A model generated the notes under the pieces. It saw only the letters and a program-made list of their open reading frames with translations. It did not search any database and was not told where the DNA came from. Below are positions 18,820 through 28,387 of a stretch of 64,000 nt of DNA, piece by piece; position 1 is the stretch's first letter, and the number at the start of each line of letters is the position of its first letter. The stretch comes from Saprospiraceae bacterium (lineage in GTDB: Bacteria > Bacteroidota > Bacteroidia > Chitinophagales > Saprospiraceae), in contig JADJLQ010000001.1 in assembly GCA_016709995.1 (NCBI GenBank), positions 2,204,001 through 2,268,000 of the forward strand, read 5' to 3'. The translations under genes were made by a program, and so were the position numbers.

Positions 18820-20929
18820 TTAAACTTGCTCGTATAGACCTTGCTTGATCTGAGATAAAATCCCTTTTTGCAGTAATCTTTCTAGGTATTTTTTGGACTG
18901 TCGTTCATTGAGTTGCATCGTCTGTTTGCAGCCAGTCACAAATCTTCGTGTCTCAAACTGTTTCGGTAAATTATCCAAGACTTTTTGAACTCTAGGCTGT
19001 GCCATCGATTGCTGTTGTGTTAACAACTTATAAAATTCAGCCCCGTGGCACCTAAATGTATCTGCAATCGATAGAGCTATTTCGAAAATGTCATCCTCAC
19101 AATAAATGATTGAGTCTTTATTCTGATCATCGAATTTTCTCAGTGCTGTTAAGATCATCGCCAACCTGACGGTGGCAACGCCCAATCTTTTGAGATAAGC
19201 AAACTCATTTCCGCTATCCAATTGCTCAGTCCAATCTCCGAATGTATCCGTATGCTTCATTTGTTGGGACTTGGTTAATTTTAGTTCAAAAGGATATTTC
19301 CTATTGAATTCGAATATTGCTACTAATTCTGCTGATTTAGTACCTATGAAGCTATGGATCTTGGATGATTCGTCTGAAAATTGGTTTTGCCATGTCATAG
19401 CTGCACTAAAAGAATATGGTAGTATTCTCGAAGTTAACCCTCCTTGGATTGACCCACTAAAGACTTTGGCATCTTCGACAGTGCCAGTGATAAGTACGGA
19501 TATTCGCGGCTCTCGGATCGTGATAGTTCTATCTTTTCGAGACACTGAAATTCGTTCAAAATGATAGGCTTTTCGCAGATGTGGGTCCAATTGTGCCCAG
19601 TCATTTTTTCTGGTCTGACTTAAAACTACTGCTTCGGTATCGATCAATAGATTTTCTTTTCCTTGATCTAGTAACTGTATCATTGCAATTGAAGATGAAT
19701 CTGCATCTAAAAATAAGCCCTTACACTTTGGTTCGTCAAGTTCATCCATAAGCACGGGGGCAACATTTATTTGAGCTCTATGCTCTCTTTTGGCCTGAGC
19801 ACATTCCTCAGACAACATCTGATCTAAACCGTCAGCCAATCTTGATATTATGCCCATCAACCCTTTATCAGAGGCAGGAGGAGCGTATATTAAAAAGTAA
19901 AGGTTTGAATACATCCTAGACCCTCTATAGATAGAAAATACATTAGGAAATGATGCAGAAAGAATGCCTACGATCGAAATAAGCACAATATCCCTTTGGG
20001 TTTTGTTGGTAGTTATCTGATCCAAACCTTGTAAAAATGAAGGTAACTTCGGGAATATCCAGTCTTCAAAATTGTTATTGGCTGCTGCTCCAGCATTTTG
20101 GGGTAGTGCACGTTGTGCATTATGTGCACTAAGTACACTTTCATGCCTAACTTCATGGTCTACATTTTTGTAACCAGACTCAATGGTAGTAATCATCTCC
20201 CGTTCAGGGAAATCCTTTGCCATATATCTTGGTATACAGTATTGTTTTAACTGACCGATTGGTACATCAGCTCTGGCACAGTTGCAGCTCAGTTGATACA
20301 AAAAAGTATTCCTAGAGCCTTCTTCCATAACTTGTATTTTCTCAGTAAATTGGATCTGTTCAAGTATATCTTTGAAGATCCCAGGGTCAATAACATTGAA
20401 GGCAGCTGATTGTGAGTTATAATATATGTCTGGATCATAAGACATATATCGCTGACGAGCTATGTCCTTGCAGCTCTGATCAACTTTGACTCCATATTTT
20501 TTCTCTATGTAGTCAGCTACCTGAGCATAGGCAGAAGCATGCATTTTCGGACCTGAGTCTACCTTTATGAAAACTGCTAAACCTTTGCCACTCACTGAAT
20601 AGTGAACAACTGATACAAACCTATCTTCGGTAAGTAGCGATTTTACCTGGTGCATATCTACTCCCATATTGTGTTTTTGATCTATATCCGGATTCACCAT
20701 TCCGCTATAGACTGAATGAGACTCATTCTCTCTTATTTTACCTGTATGTGTCCCACATGGAGTAATGGCAGTCATTCTCTTTTTCCGATTCGGCGGCAGC
20801 AGGATTCGTAGCTAAAGTCTCTCTATAATTTTTGACCTTTAGGGACGGCTGTTTGATGCGAGCAATATACGATTCAAGGTCAATTTCCCCGACCACTAAA
20901 CTGTTATTTTCAATAATACTAAATTTCAT
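18820..20929 (-). CDS. BT4734/DUF3987-type primase-helicase-like protein (one frameshift near its start)
   Basis: The joined protein is about 702 residues. The N-terminal part is the BT4734/BF3469 (VirE-N-like) domain: after the break it reads AITPCGTHTG, then SVYSGMVNPDIDQ, VSVVHYSVSGKGLAVFIKV and ARQRYMSYDPD, as in primase-like domains. The rest is DUF3987: FPKLPSFLQGLDQITTNKTQRDIVLISIVGILSA, SNLYFLIYAPPASDKG (in the place of a Walker A loop, but without GKS/T), then VLMDELDEPK. The frame breaks at a T5 run (20780-20784); removing one base restores AESEKRMTAITP. It is the likely replication or mobilisation protein of the element and has a 3-base gap to the retropepsin-like gene upstream. 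The coding region contains 9-bp phased GTGCAC repeats. Confidence 0.8.
20106..20138. repeat. Four 9-bp phased repeats inside the primase gene
   Basis: GTGCAC (20106), GTGCAT (20115), GTGCAC (20124) and GTACAC (20133) recur every 9 bp. They encode S-A-H/N-A-Q/R-A-L on the minus strand. The same period and core occur at 9317. Confidence 0.65.
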
Positions 20930-20932
20930 AAT

Positions 20933-21331
20933 TTACGCTTTTATTTTTATTAAATTTTGTTTAATTATTTTTCTCTTTGATCTAATTTTTCTAATTAAAT
21001 CGTTACCCATAATAACTTTTGTGGTTCCATCCCACACTGCGGCTGTCAGCACTGGAATGTATTTTCCATATGCCCGTACCCCATAAAGTTTGATCAGTCG
21101 CACACGAATGACCTCGGTACTTTTTTTATACTCGGTGTCGATTAACTTACCCTCTCGAAGCCACCGTTCATACATGTCTTCTGGTATGATTAGTTTGTCA
21201 TAGCCCGGGCTTAGGATACAATCTAATCGACCTATTCCGGGAATATTCAATGGAAAGTGAACTTTGCCATCTGATAAATTCTGAATTTCATTTTTGTTTG
21301 GATTAAACTCCATTGCATTATTTTTTTTCAT
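20933..21331 (-). CDS. Small protein resembling a retropepsin fold without the catalytic Asp
   Basis: A 132-residue protein of no family I can name with certainty. The layout follows retropepsin-like aspartic proteases: a strand ending in G-x-LDCILSPGYDKLIIPED, where the family has DTGASDVVIP, then WLREGKL, a paired-strand middle (RVRLIKLYGVRAYGKYIPVLTAAVW) and KVIMGNDLIRKI, which corresponds to the conserved LLGxxxLxK end. The DTG is replaced by LSPG, so no peptidase activity is expected. The first 30 residues are polar (KNNAMEFNPNKNE), and there is no signal peptide. It is operonic with the primase gene (3-base gap). Structural resemblance is my reading, not established. Confidence 0.55.
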   Translation of the reverse strand: MKKNNAMEFNPNKNEIQNLSDGKVHFPLNIPGIGRLDCILSPGYDKLIIPEDMYERWLREGKLIDTEYKKSTEVIRVRLIKLYGVRAYGKYIPVLTAAVWDGTTKVIMGNDLIRKIRSKRKIIKQNLIKIKA

Positions 21332-21385
21332 GATAAAATATTTTAAAAAATTAAATAATTGGTTTGTGGTTAATTTATTTGCTAC

Positions 21386-21598
21386 TTAGGGAGGATGAAT
21401 AGTTTGCACATAGTTGTGCATGAGGAAGGCATCGAGGTCTTCTTTTCGATAGCGGATCAGTCTTCCATATTGGGAGTAGGATATGGCCTCTTTGAGTCTA
21501 AGCCTATAGAGGGTTGTCCTGGATATCCCAAGATAGATACATGCTTGATGCTCTGTCAACCAAGATGTATACGTTTCTGAATTTTTTATGTTATTCAT
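21386..21598 (-). CDS. Helix-turn-helix domain protein (excisionase family)
   Basis: A 70-residue protein with the helix_turn_helix_17 signature: WLTEHQACIYLGISRTTLYRLR, then YSQYGRLIRYRKEDLDAFL. Such genes are usually excisionases or directionality factors beside a Bacteroidota integrase, and this one is two genes from the recombinase. It starts the leftward run toward the primase gene, with a 54-base gap to the next gene. The assignment to the HTH family is firm; excisionase function is inferred from place. Confidence 0.85.
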   Translation of the reverse strand: MNNIKNSETYTSWLTEHQACIYLGISRTTLYRLRLKEAISYSQYGRLIRYRKEDLDAFLMHNYVQTIHPP

Positions 21599-21742
21599 GT
21601 GATGAATGATTTTCGCTACAAAAATACATCTACTTGAATATCAATATGTTACGCTAAATCTTATAGGGACATAGGAAGGACAATAACCAACACAATGCAT
21701 TGATTTTGAATAAATGTCCTAAATAAAGAATTTGAAAAAAAA

Positions 21743-22579
21743 TTAGTGGGACAATGGAAAAAGGAACTCAATAGCTTGATCTAATTGCTCAATAATAGTT
21801 ACATCACGCAGATCTTGAGCACCACTTAAAACAGCTGCCTTACTTATGGCTTTCCCATCGAGATTAAAAAATTCGATGGCAGTTATCCATTTTTTTGACA
21901 CTTTCATTTTTCCTATACCGGTCAAGCTTTTAATGAAATATTTTAATGCTGCTACACTACTAATCCAATTTATTTTGTCAGAACCTTTACCTGAAAAAAC
22001 ATTTTTAAAATGCTTGTATTTGCATTTTACCAAGCCGGAATCAACTAAGAGTTGATAACAACTCTTAATATCAGCCCTACCATCAGCAACTTTGAATCCT
22101 CTTGGTTTTTTGATCAGGCCAAGCCTTTCCAAAAATTCTTGATGAACATACAGAACCTGTTCTAGAAAAGTGAAATATTCTGAGTAAGATTTTATCATTG
22201 CCCCTGTACACGAAGGTTCATGGATCTCTGCATAAATAACCTCTCCACCTTCTGTTGAATGTACAGCTCTTAAATCTATTTTGTAAGGATGACTTGATTC
22301 AAATTCATTTGGATCTAGGTTGGAAGAAAGCCATGTCACCATTGGTGCGTTTCTGGCCTCAATTATTGATTGTACTTTTGATTTGTCAAATAGTACAAAC
22401 GACTCCAGTTCCAAAATATATTTTTTGATGCATTGCTCATAGGTTGAGATAAGATCGGTAGATTTTACACCGTTGATAAGACCAACACAAAGTTCATTTC
22501 CACCCATATCGACAAAGATTTTGAGAAATGTAAATCCATTTCCAAATAATTTTTGGATTTCACCCCAAGCTTGATTCAT
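21743..22579 (-). CDS. Integrase-linked hypothetical protein
   Basis: A 278-residue soluble protein that starts 1 base after the integrase stop, so it is in its operon. I do not recognise a named family for the N-terminal part (KLFGNGFTFLKIFVDMGGNELC...). The C-terminal region, with FKNVFSGKGSDKINWISSVAALKYFIKSL, resembles the ending of RteC-like and other Bacteroidota element proteins (F-x-x-x-F-x-G...I-x-W-x-x-x-x-x-L-x-x-F-I). These accompany tyrosine recombinases and may act in excision control. It contains no membrane helix. The function is unknown. Confidence 0.65.
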   Translation of the reverse strand: MNQAWGEIQKLFGNGFTFLKIFVDMGGNELCVGLINGVKSTDLISTYEQCIKKYILELESFVLFDKSKVQSIIEARNAPMVTWLSSNLDPNEFESSHPYKIDLRAVHSTEGGEVIYAEIHEPSCTGAMIKSYSEYFTFLEQVLYVHQEFLERLGLIKKPRGFKVADGRADIKSCYQLLVDSGLVKCKYKHFKNVFSGKGSDKINWISSVAALKYFIKSLTGIGKMKVSKKWITAIEFFNLDGKAISKAAVLSGAQDLRDVTIIEQLDQAIEFLFPLSH

Positions 22580-22580
22580 T

Positions 22581-23771
22581 TTAATTCCATAAACTAGTTA
22601 ATTCATCTTTACGTTTATCCACGGCTTTGGCGTACAACTCTGTGGTAGACAATGAGTTATGCCCAAGAAATTTTGATAATACATATATGTCAGCACCCAT
22701 GGTCAACGAATTTACTGCAAAACTGTGTCTGCCACAATGCATTGAAATATTTTTTGTTATTCCGCACTCCCTGATTATCTCCTTTAGGTAGGCATTCAAC
22801 ATGGCATTATGAGATCCGATGATATTTTCGATTATCCGGTTACCCTTTTTACCTCGGAGCATTGGGAATACAAAATCTTCTCCTTCAGAAAGGTATTGGT
22901 CTACAATGGAATTTGCCAGTTTGCTCAGGTTGAAGGATATGATCTCTGATGTTTTCCCCATCCGTATCGTCATCCGCCTGGTACTACCTGCTGGTTCCAG
23001 ATTATCCTTCGATAAACGGCAGATGTCACTAAAACGTAGTCCTGTATGACAAGAGAAAACAAAAACATCCCTGGCCAGTAAAGAAATTTTATTGTCCGAA
23101 GTGTATTGGATTACAGTATGAAGCTCGTCTTTGGTCAGATAAGCCCGATTTCCTTTGATTTGCTTCAAAGAAATATGCTCAAATGGATTTTTATCTAATA
23201 GACCCTGTTTCATAGCTCTGCGGATCATTTTACGAATCGTTTTCATCTGAGAATAGATCGTATTGGTATGTTTTCCGGATTGCAAAAGATATTTCCTAAT
23301 TTCAATCAGGTGTTCCCCTGTGATATCGGCAATTTTGACTTCAGGACAGACAGCTTTCCATTTGAGTAGAGTTGACTTATACCCTTTTATTGTACCATAT
23401 CTTAATTCATCCGGATTGGTCTGGATATAAGTTTCAAAATAATGAGTAAAGGTTTCAATTGGCGTTTCGTTTTTTGGATTAGCTAATTCCAGGATATCAC
23501 GTACTTTAAAAGGTCTCCCAGCCATCACCAGAGCGTCATGAGCATCTTCAATTGATCTCATGGCAGTTTTGATTGAACTATTGATCACAGCAGCCCTACG
23601 GTGACGATTTGGATGTACTCTTTGGTTAGTTTCATCCCATTGATTTTCCTGGATGCGAAAGTTTTCAACTTTTACTTCTGCTGAAGCTCGATTATGAATA
23701 ACTCTGATTACTATAGGATACTCGTCCCCGGATATCCCTCGTGTTCTGATTGCTGCATTTATTGTTCCCAT
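22581..23771 (-). CDS. Tyrosine recombinase / integrase
   Basis: A 396-residue integrase of the Bacteroidota type: N-terminal arm-binding region (NQRVHPNRHRRAAVINSSIKTA), SAM-like core-binding domain (TFTHYFETYIQTN...YGTIKGYKSTLLKW) and catalytic domain. The catalytic residues are visible as HTGLR (Arg I), HCGRHSFA (His-x-x-Arg), LGH (His) and TTELY (nucleophile Tyr). It would join the element's att site to the 3' end of a tRNA gene. The start ATG is at 23769-23771, directly next to two tandem copies of an 11-bp repeat. It lies 130 bp from the tRNA-tail sequence at 23901, the expected position for an integrase at the element's edge. The frame is intact, so the element may still be mobile. Confidence 0.93.
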   Translation of the reverse strand: MGTINAAIRTRGISGDEYPIVIRVIHNRASAEVKVENFRIQENQWDETNQRVHPNRHRRAAVINSSIKTAMRSIEDAHDALVMAGRPFKVRDILELANPKNETPIETFTHYFETYIQTNPDELRYGTIKGYKSTLLKWKAVCPEVKIADITGEHLIEIRKYLLQSGKHTNTIYSQMKTIRKMIRRAMKQGLLDKNPFEHISLKQIKGNRAYLTKDELHTVIQYTSDNKISLLARDVFVFSCHTGLRFSDICRLSKDNLEPAGSTRRMTIRMGKTSEIISFNLSKLANSIVDQYLSEGEDFVFPMLRGKKGNRIIENIIGSHNAMLNAYLKEIIRECGITKNISMHCGRHSFAVNSLTMGADIYVLSKFLGHNSLSTTELYAKAVDKRKDELTSLWN

Positions 23772-23791
23772 CTGTCAAACATCTGTCAAAC
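23770..23791. promoter_or_regulatory. Tandem 11-bp repeats at the integrase start
   Basis: ATCTGTCAAAC occurs at 23770-23780 and again at 23781-23791, overlapping the integrase start codon. It could be an operator or an arm-type integrase site. Confidence 0.45.
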
Positions 23792-23900
23792 AAATATACT
23801 GCTTTGGATAACAAAAATCCAAGTATTGAAACAAGTATAATTTATATTTAACACATTGTCAGTTAATTAGAGTTAACGCTGGTATCTGGTCGTTGCAGTA

Positions 23901-23920
23901 TTCGAATCCTAGTAGGTCAA
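23901..23920 (+). other. tRNA 3'-end sequence, probable right attachment site of the island
   Basis: TTCGAAT (T-loop), CCTAG (T-stem 3' strand), TAGGTCA (acceptor 3' strand) and discriminator A follow each other exactly as in a tRNA gene end. The expected 5' part of the tRNA (with acceptor TGACCTA) and a pairing T-stem are absent upstream, where element DNA begins. This is what remains at one side after integration into a tRNA 3' end. No second copy of the core is found between 1 and 23.9 kb. Confidence 0.6.
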
Positions 23921-24270
23921 CTAAAAGAGCTCTCGTCAGAGGGCTTTTTTTGTTTGAGCTACTACGGTGAGAAGTTTATCCCGAGCGCAGCCTCGGGAAA
24001 TCCTAGTAGGTCAACTGAAAGAGCTCTCGTCAGAGGCTTTTTTGTTTGAGCACTACGGTGAGAAGTTTATCCCGAGCGCAGCCTGGGAAATCCTAGTAGG
24101 TCAACTAAAGGCTCTCGTCAGAGGGCTTTTTTTGTTTGAGCTACTACGGTGAGAAGTTTATCCCGAGCGCAGCCTCGGGAAATCCTAGTAGGTCAACTCA
24201 AAGAGCTCTCGTCAGAGGGCTTTTTTTGTTTGAGCTACTACGGTGAGAAGTTTATCCCAAGCGCAGCCGC
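23905..24270 (+). repeat. Four tandem 90-94 bp units, each a tRNA tail plus terminator
   Basis: Units start at 23905, 23999, 24089 and 24181 (94, 90, 92 and about 89 bp). Each begins with AATCCTAGTAGGTCAACT, the last 16 nt of the tRNA plus two bases. Each continues with AGAGCTCTCGTCAGAGGGCT and a T run (a terminator), and ends with TCCCGAG/CTCGGGA, a 7-bp hairpin in the first and third units. Indels of one to four bases distinguish the units. The last decays after the GCGCAGCC sequence. Confidence 0.85.
23926..23952 (+). terminator. Terminator in the first tandem unit
   Basis: AGAGCTCTC with GAGGGCTTT around GTCA is followed by a T run and GTTT. Three further copies occur in the next units (near 24020, 24109 and 24202). 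Confidence 0.7.
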
Positions 24271-24539
24271 TGTTTTTCTTTTATTTCTATTGTCCCACAC
24301 TAACCTAGCCCTCCACAAAATCCTTTTGCTAGGCAAATCACCTTCCAACTTTGATATTTATTTTAATTCATATTTAATATTATCATATATTCATAAATAT
24401 GATAATCTGGGAATTATAAGCAAATCATTTGCTTTCGACACACCGACCTCCACCCTAGTCCTCTACTTTTTTTACTCCCATTTGAATCCAAAAGATCCAT
24501 GCACGCCGTAAGTATACTGTAACTCTTAAATATTTTAAC
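24271..24539. other. Non-coding leader of the DUF4331 operon
   Basis: There is no gene or clear structure between the tandem repeats and the DUF4331 start. It is AT-rich and may contain the promoter; I see no clean TAnnTTTG element. Confidence 0.5.
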
Positions 24540-26276
24540 ATGGATCAAAACATCAATCTAAAACCTCGTCTTGATATCCTCAGGACATTTTTACTCTGCT
24601 TTTTGAGTGTCTTATGCGCTCAATCTTATGCGAGCAGTCATCGTGAAGCGCCTTTAATCGCCAACGATCCACTAGCTGACAACACTGACCTGTATGCTTT
24701 TCGAAGCCCCGACGACCCCAACACTATCACCATCATAGCCAACTATATCCCCGCGGAGTTGCCTTTTGGAGGTCCTAATTATTACACCTTTGGTGAAAAT
24801 ATTCGGTATGAGATACATATCGATAATGATGCATCTAAACCTGGTGATGAAATCATCTATCGATTCGAGTTTAAACGCGTCAATGAAGACCCTTCTACTT
24901 TTTTCAACATTCGATTAGGCAAGCAAAACATCAAAGCTACTTATACCATGAGTCGATCTACTGATGGAGGTAAAACTTTTATAGCGGTGATTATGGATGG
25001 TCCGGTACCACCAAATAATATTGGTCCCCGGTCTATCACTACAGGTGTAGGGTTAAACACCACCTATGATGCGCTGATCAGTGCATCTATCGTGAACTCC
25101 AGCACCGGTGAAAAAGTATTTTGTGGTCCTGTAGATGACCCATTTTATGTGGATCTCGGTGGAATTTTCGACTTGGGCAATTCTCCAAGGCAAGACAAAA
25201 ACAACCGCGATGGAATCGCCAAATTTAATGTCCACACGATTGCTATCCAGATACCTATAGCCATGCTCCTCAAAACCGGCGCGAGTGCTACTCCAAACGG
25301 GATCCTGGATCCTAATTACGTGATCGGGGTATGGGCAAGCGCTAGCAGAAAATCTATCCGAACCCTGGGTTTCAAAGGAGCAACTTCAACTTATGATGGT
25401 GAATGGGTGCAGGTATCCCGATTGGGTATGCCCCTGACCAATGAAGCGGTCATCGCCATTAAAGACAAAGATCTATGGAATTCAATGACTCCTTATGATG
25501 ATTTTACAAACACCAAACTAGATGAATATTTTTACAATCCGGAATTGTCATTGTACATGGATGATGCACAATTTGGAGGCGCTGTACCAAGTTTTAGTGC
25601 GCTGAGAATCCAAAGAAATAGCCTGGGAGCCTTTGATTTTGGTAATGGCAAAGATGGATTATACGGACTCAAGGGCAATCCTGCTTTGGCAGGAACTGCA
25701 TTGGATGATGCAGTATTTGGCACTTTGTTATTGCCAGGCAAGGGCAAACCAAGATCTGTAGATTTGTGGCCTATATTCCATACAGGGGTACCCAATGTGA
25801 TACCCTACCAATTGGCGACAGGCAAAAATGGTAACCCTTTGGCTGCCGGCAAACCATTCATCAACAATTTTCTGCCAAACGGGGGCGATATGCTCCGTCT
25901 CAATATGGCTACACCGGTCACTCCAAGGACAGACCCGGCCTTCAGCTCCCTGGGTATCGTCGCTGCTGCTGTAGCCGGCCTGACGGATCCTGCCTTTAAT
26001 ACTACTACAGATATCCAGGCTATACCCAATATGGATGGATTCCCTAATGGTAGAAGGTTAGAAGACGATGTCACCAGGATCGAACTCCAGGCTGTAAGCG
26101 GTATTGCACTGGCTGCTATTGGTCTTTGGTATGATGATTACAAGCCAGGTGATGCCAATCCGGTAACGGCCAAATTAGTTAATGTATTATCATATTCTAC
26201 CGGTGTAGAAAAAAATGATAAAGCTTTCAAAACAAGCTTTCCCTATCTCGCCAACCCCTGGGGTGGACAGGAATAA
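24540..26276 (+). CDS. DUF4331 family secreted protein, copy 1
   Basis: The 578-residue protein has a signal peptide (FLLCFLSVLCAQSYA) followed at once by the family hallmark SSHREAPLIANDPLADNTDLYAF. The DUF4331 domain fills the rest, with the repeated landmarks NYIPAELPFGGPNYY, FFNIRLGKQN, DPFYVDLGGIFDLG, PNYVIGVWASASR and NMDGFPNGRRLEDDVTRIEL. It is exported, but ends right after the domain (NPWGGQE), lacking the sorting domain carried by copy 2, so the two may go to different places. Function of DUF4331 is unknown. It is 30 bases upstream of copy 2 and probably co-transcribed. No disruption. Confidence 0.9.
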   Translation: MDQNINLKPRLDILRTFLLCFLSVLCAQSYASSHREAPLIANDPLADNTDLYAFRSPDDPNTITIIANYIPAELPFGGPNYYTFGENIRYEIHIDNDASKPGDEIIYRFEFKRVNEDPSTFFNIRLGKQNIKATYTMSRSTDGGKTFIAVIMDGPVPPNNIGPRSITTGVGLNTTYDALISASIVNSSTGEKVFCGPVDDPFYVDLGGIFDLGNSPRQDKNNRDGIAKFNVHTIAIQIPIAMLLKTGASATPNGILDPNYVIGVWASASRKSIRTLGFKGATSTYDGEWVQVSRLGMPLTNEAVIAIKDKDLWNSMTPYDDFTNTKLDEYFYNPELSLYMDDAQFGGAVPSFSALRIQRNSLGAFDFGNGKDGLYGLKGNPALAGTALDDAVFGTLLLPGKGKPRSVDLWPIFHTGVPNVIPYQLATGKNGNPLAAGKPFINNFLPNGGDMLRLNMATPVTPRTDPAFSSLGIVAAAVAGLTDPAFNTTTDIQAIPNMDGFPNGRRLEDDVTRIELQAVSGIALAAIGLWYDDYKPGDANPVTAKLVNVLSYSTGVEKNDKAFKTSFPYLANPWGGQE

Positions 26277-26306
26277 TTATTTATCAATACTTAAATAGAA
26301 ATTAAC

Positions 26307-28353
26307 ATGAAACAGATATTTTCGATATTCATCTTTTTGATAGGATTGAGCAGCATGACGCTTGCTTCCTCACATAGGGAGGCTCCTATGATAGCCGACG
26401 ATCCACTGGCTGACAATGTAGATCTATACGCCTTCAGATCACCCGGCAATATGATTACACTCATAGCTACTTATGTACCCGGACAGTTGCCACAAGGCGG
26501 ACCGAATTATTACAATTTTGGTGCTAACATTCGGTATGAAATACATATCGACAATAATGTCAATACCCCTGGTGATGACATCGTCTACAGGGTAATATTC
26601 TACCGAAAGGATGAGGATCCTTCTACTTTCTTCAACATCAGATTAGGCAAACAAAACCTTCGCATGTACTATGATGTGCTCAAAAGTACGGATGGAGGCA
26701 AATCATTCATCACGATCTATGCTGGTGGCTCGACAACCCCTCCAAATATCGGCGAACGGTCTATCAATTCTGCTGTAGGACTCAACTCTTCTTACCAAAC
26801 GCAAGTCAATAAAGCGATACATCAAACCCATACTGGTGAAAAAATCTTCATTGGTCACTCCGATGATCCATTCTTTGTAGACCTGGGAGGTATATTTGAC
26901 CTGGGTGACAGCCCTAGACAAGCAGGATCATCTATAGATAACCTGGCTTGCAAAAACGTAAGCACAATTGCCATTCAAATACCAATGGGATATTTGTTGA
27001 ACAATAATTCTGCGAGGACTCCTACCTCTATCCTGGATCCAAATTATGTGATCGGTGTATGGGCTTCTGCCTCAAGACAAAAGATACAGACATTATCCAA
27101 AGGAAGTATATCTAATAGTGGAGATTGGGTACAAGTATCCAGATTGGGTATGCCATTGACCAATGAAGCAGTCATACCTGTGGGTTACAAAGATTATTGG
27201 AACTCTATCACACCATACGACGAAATCGCCGATACTTTGCTGGATGGCTTTTTTACAATCCTGAGCTAGGGCTATATATGGACGATGCATTGTTTGGCAC
27301 TGCAGTACCTTCATTAAAAATCTTAGAATTCAAAGAAACAGTCTTGGATCTTTTGATTTTGGAAATGGTCAAAATGGTCTTTATGGCCTGAAAGGAAATC
27401 CTGCCCTGGATGGTACCGCTCTGGATGATAAAGTATTTGGCACCTTATTATTGCCTGGTCCTGGAAAACCCCGATCAGTCGATCTGTGGCCTATCTTCCA
27501 CACAGGTGTACCCAATGTGATCCCATATCAACTTGCAACAGGCAAAAACGGCAATCCTCTCGCAGCAGGCAAACCATTCATAAATAACTTTTTACCTAAT
27601 GGTGGTGACATGCTCAGATTGAACATGGCAGTGCCTCCTACTCCACGTAACAGCCCTGAGTTTAGCTCTATGGGTATCATCGCTGCAGCAGTAGCCGGCT
27701 TGACCGATCCAAAATATGCAGCTTCTACTGATATCCAGTTTATACCTAATATGGATGGTTTTCCAAACGGCAGAAGACTGGAAGATGATGTGACCCGCAT
27801 AGAACTACAAGCTGTAGCAGGCGTAGCGTTGGCCGCCATTGGATTGTGGTATGATGATTATGTAGCTGGCGATAGTCCGGTCACACCCAATCTGGTCAAT
27901 GTATTGAGTTATACCACCGGAGTAGAGAAGAATGATGCTCCGTTCAAAGCAGCTTTCCCATATGTAGCATTGCCCTGGGCTGGTGATAGTCAGTGTGGAG
28001 GAGAACTTGTACAGTTTGTGTCCAATAAACCGGAAGTTCGCAGTTCATATCTGGGATTTAATACACCTTCTGTAAATAGCCAGCACATCAAGTTTGAGAT
28101 AAAATCTTATCCTAATCCTTTTGTAGATCAGCTCAATATCAATCTGGATGTCGACAAAGCCGGAGATTATTTGATAGAAGCCTATGACCTCGCTGGAAGA
28201 TCCGTGGAGAGAATATTCTCAGGTCGATTAGGTGAAGGCAAACACTTTTATCGATGGGACAATGCCGGCCGTCATCCTGCAGGCCAGTATTTTATCAAGA
28301 TCTCAGATTTAATTTCAAAGAAATTTGAAGTGGCAAAAGTTACTAAGATGTAG
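26307..28353 (+). CDS. DUF4331 family protein, copy 2, with type IX sorting domain (two frameshifts)
   Basis: A paralogue of copy 1, also with signal peptide and SSHREAPMIADDPLADNVDLYAF. After the DUF4331 domain it adds about 90 residues that form a type IX secretion C-terminal domain: YPNPFVDQLNINL, then GDYLIEAYDLAGRSV, FYRWDN and GQYFIKI. It is thus expected to be exported through the type IX system and attached to the surface. Two homopolymers break the frame: T6 at 27249-27254 (one more T restores GFFYNPELGLYMDD) and A5 at 27316-27320 (one more A restores LKNLRIQRNSLG). Comparison with the intact copy 1 makes the reconstruction secure. A strong terminator follows at 28388. Confidence 0.88.
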
Positions 28354-28387
28354 CGAGTAGATTCACCCTTAATCCCTTGAATTTCAA

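Larger units (their letters stand above)
6135..23920. mobile_element. Integrative genomic island (left end not in window)
   Basis: The integrase and linked genes, HTH/excisionase-like proteins, primase-like protein, Sak4-like ATPase, DUF3871, DUF5131 and a type I RM operon form a coherent element backbone, bounded at right by the tRNA-tail att sequence. No conjugation (tra) or phage structural genes are visible, so it is a non-self-transmissible or satellite-like element as far as seen. The AT-rich base use continues to the left of 6135 and no left att is visible, so the true element may include the kinase/protease operon and reach beyond the window. Confidence 0.7.

Noticed and set aside
23880..23920. 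Complete tRNA gene
   Set aside because: The T-stem does not pair upstream and there is no anticodon arm or 5' acceptor TGACCTA; only the 3' end is present.
23905..24270. CRISPR array
   Set aside because: The units are 90-94 bp near-identical tandem copies without unique spacers, and they carry terminators and a tRNA tail.
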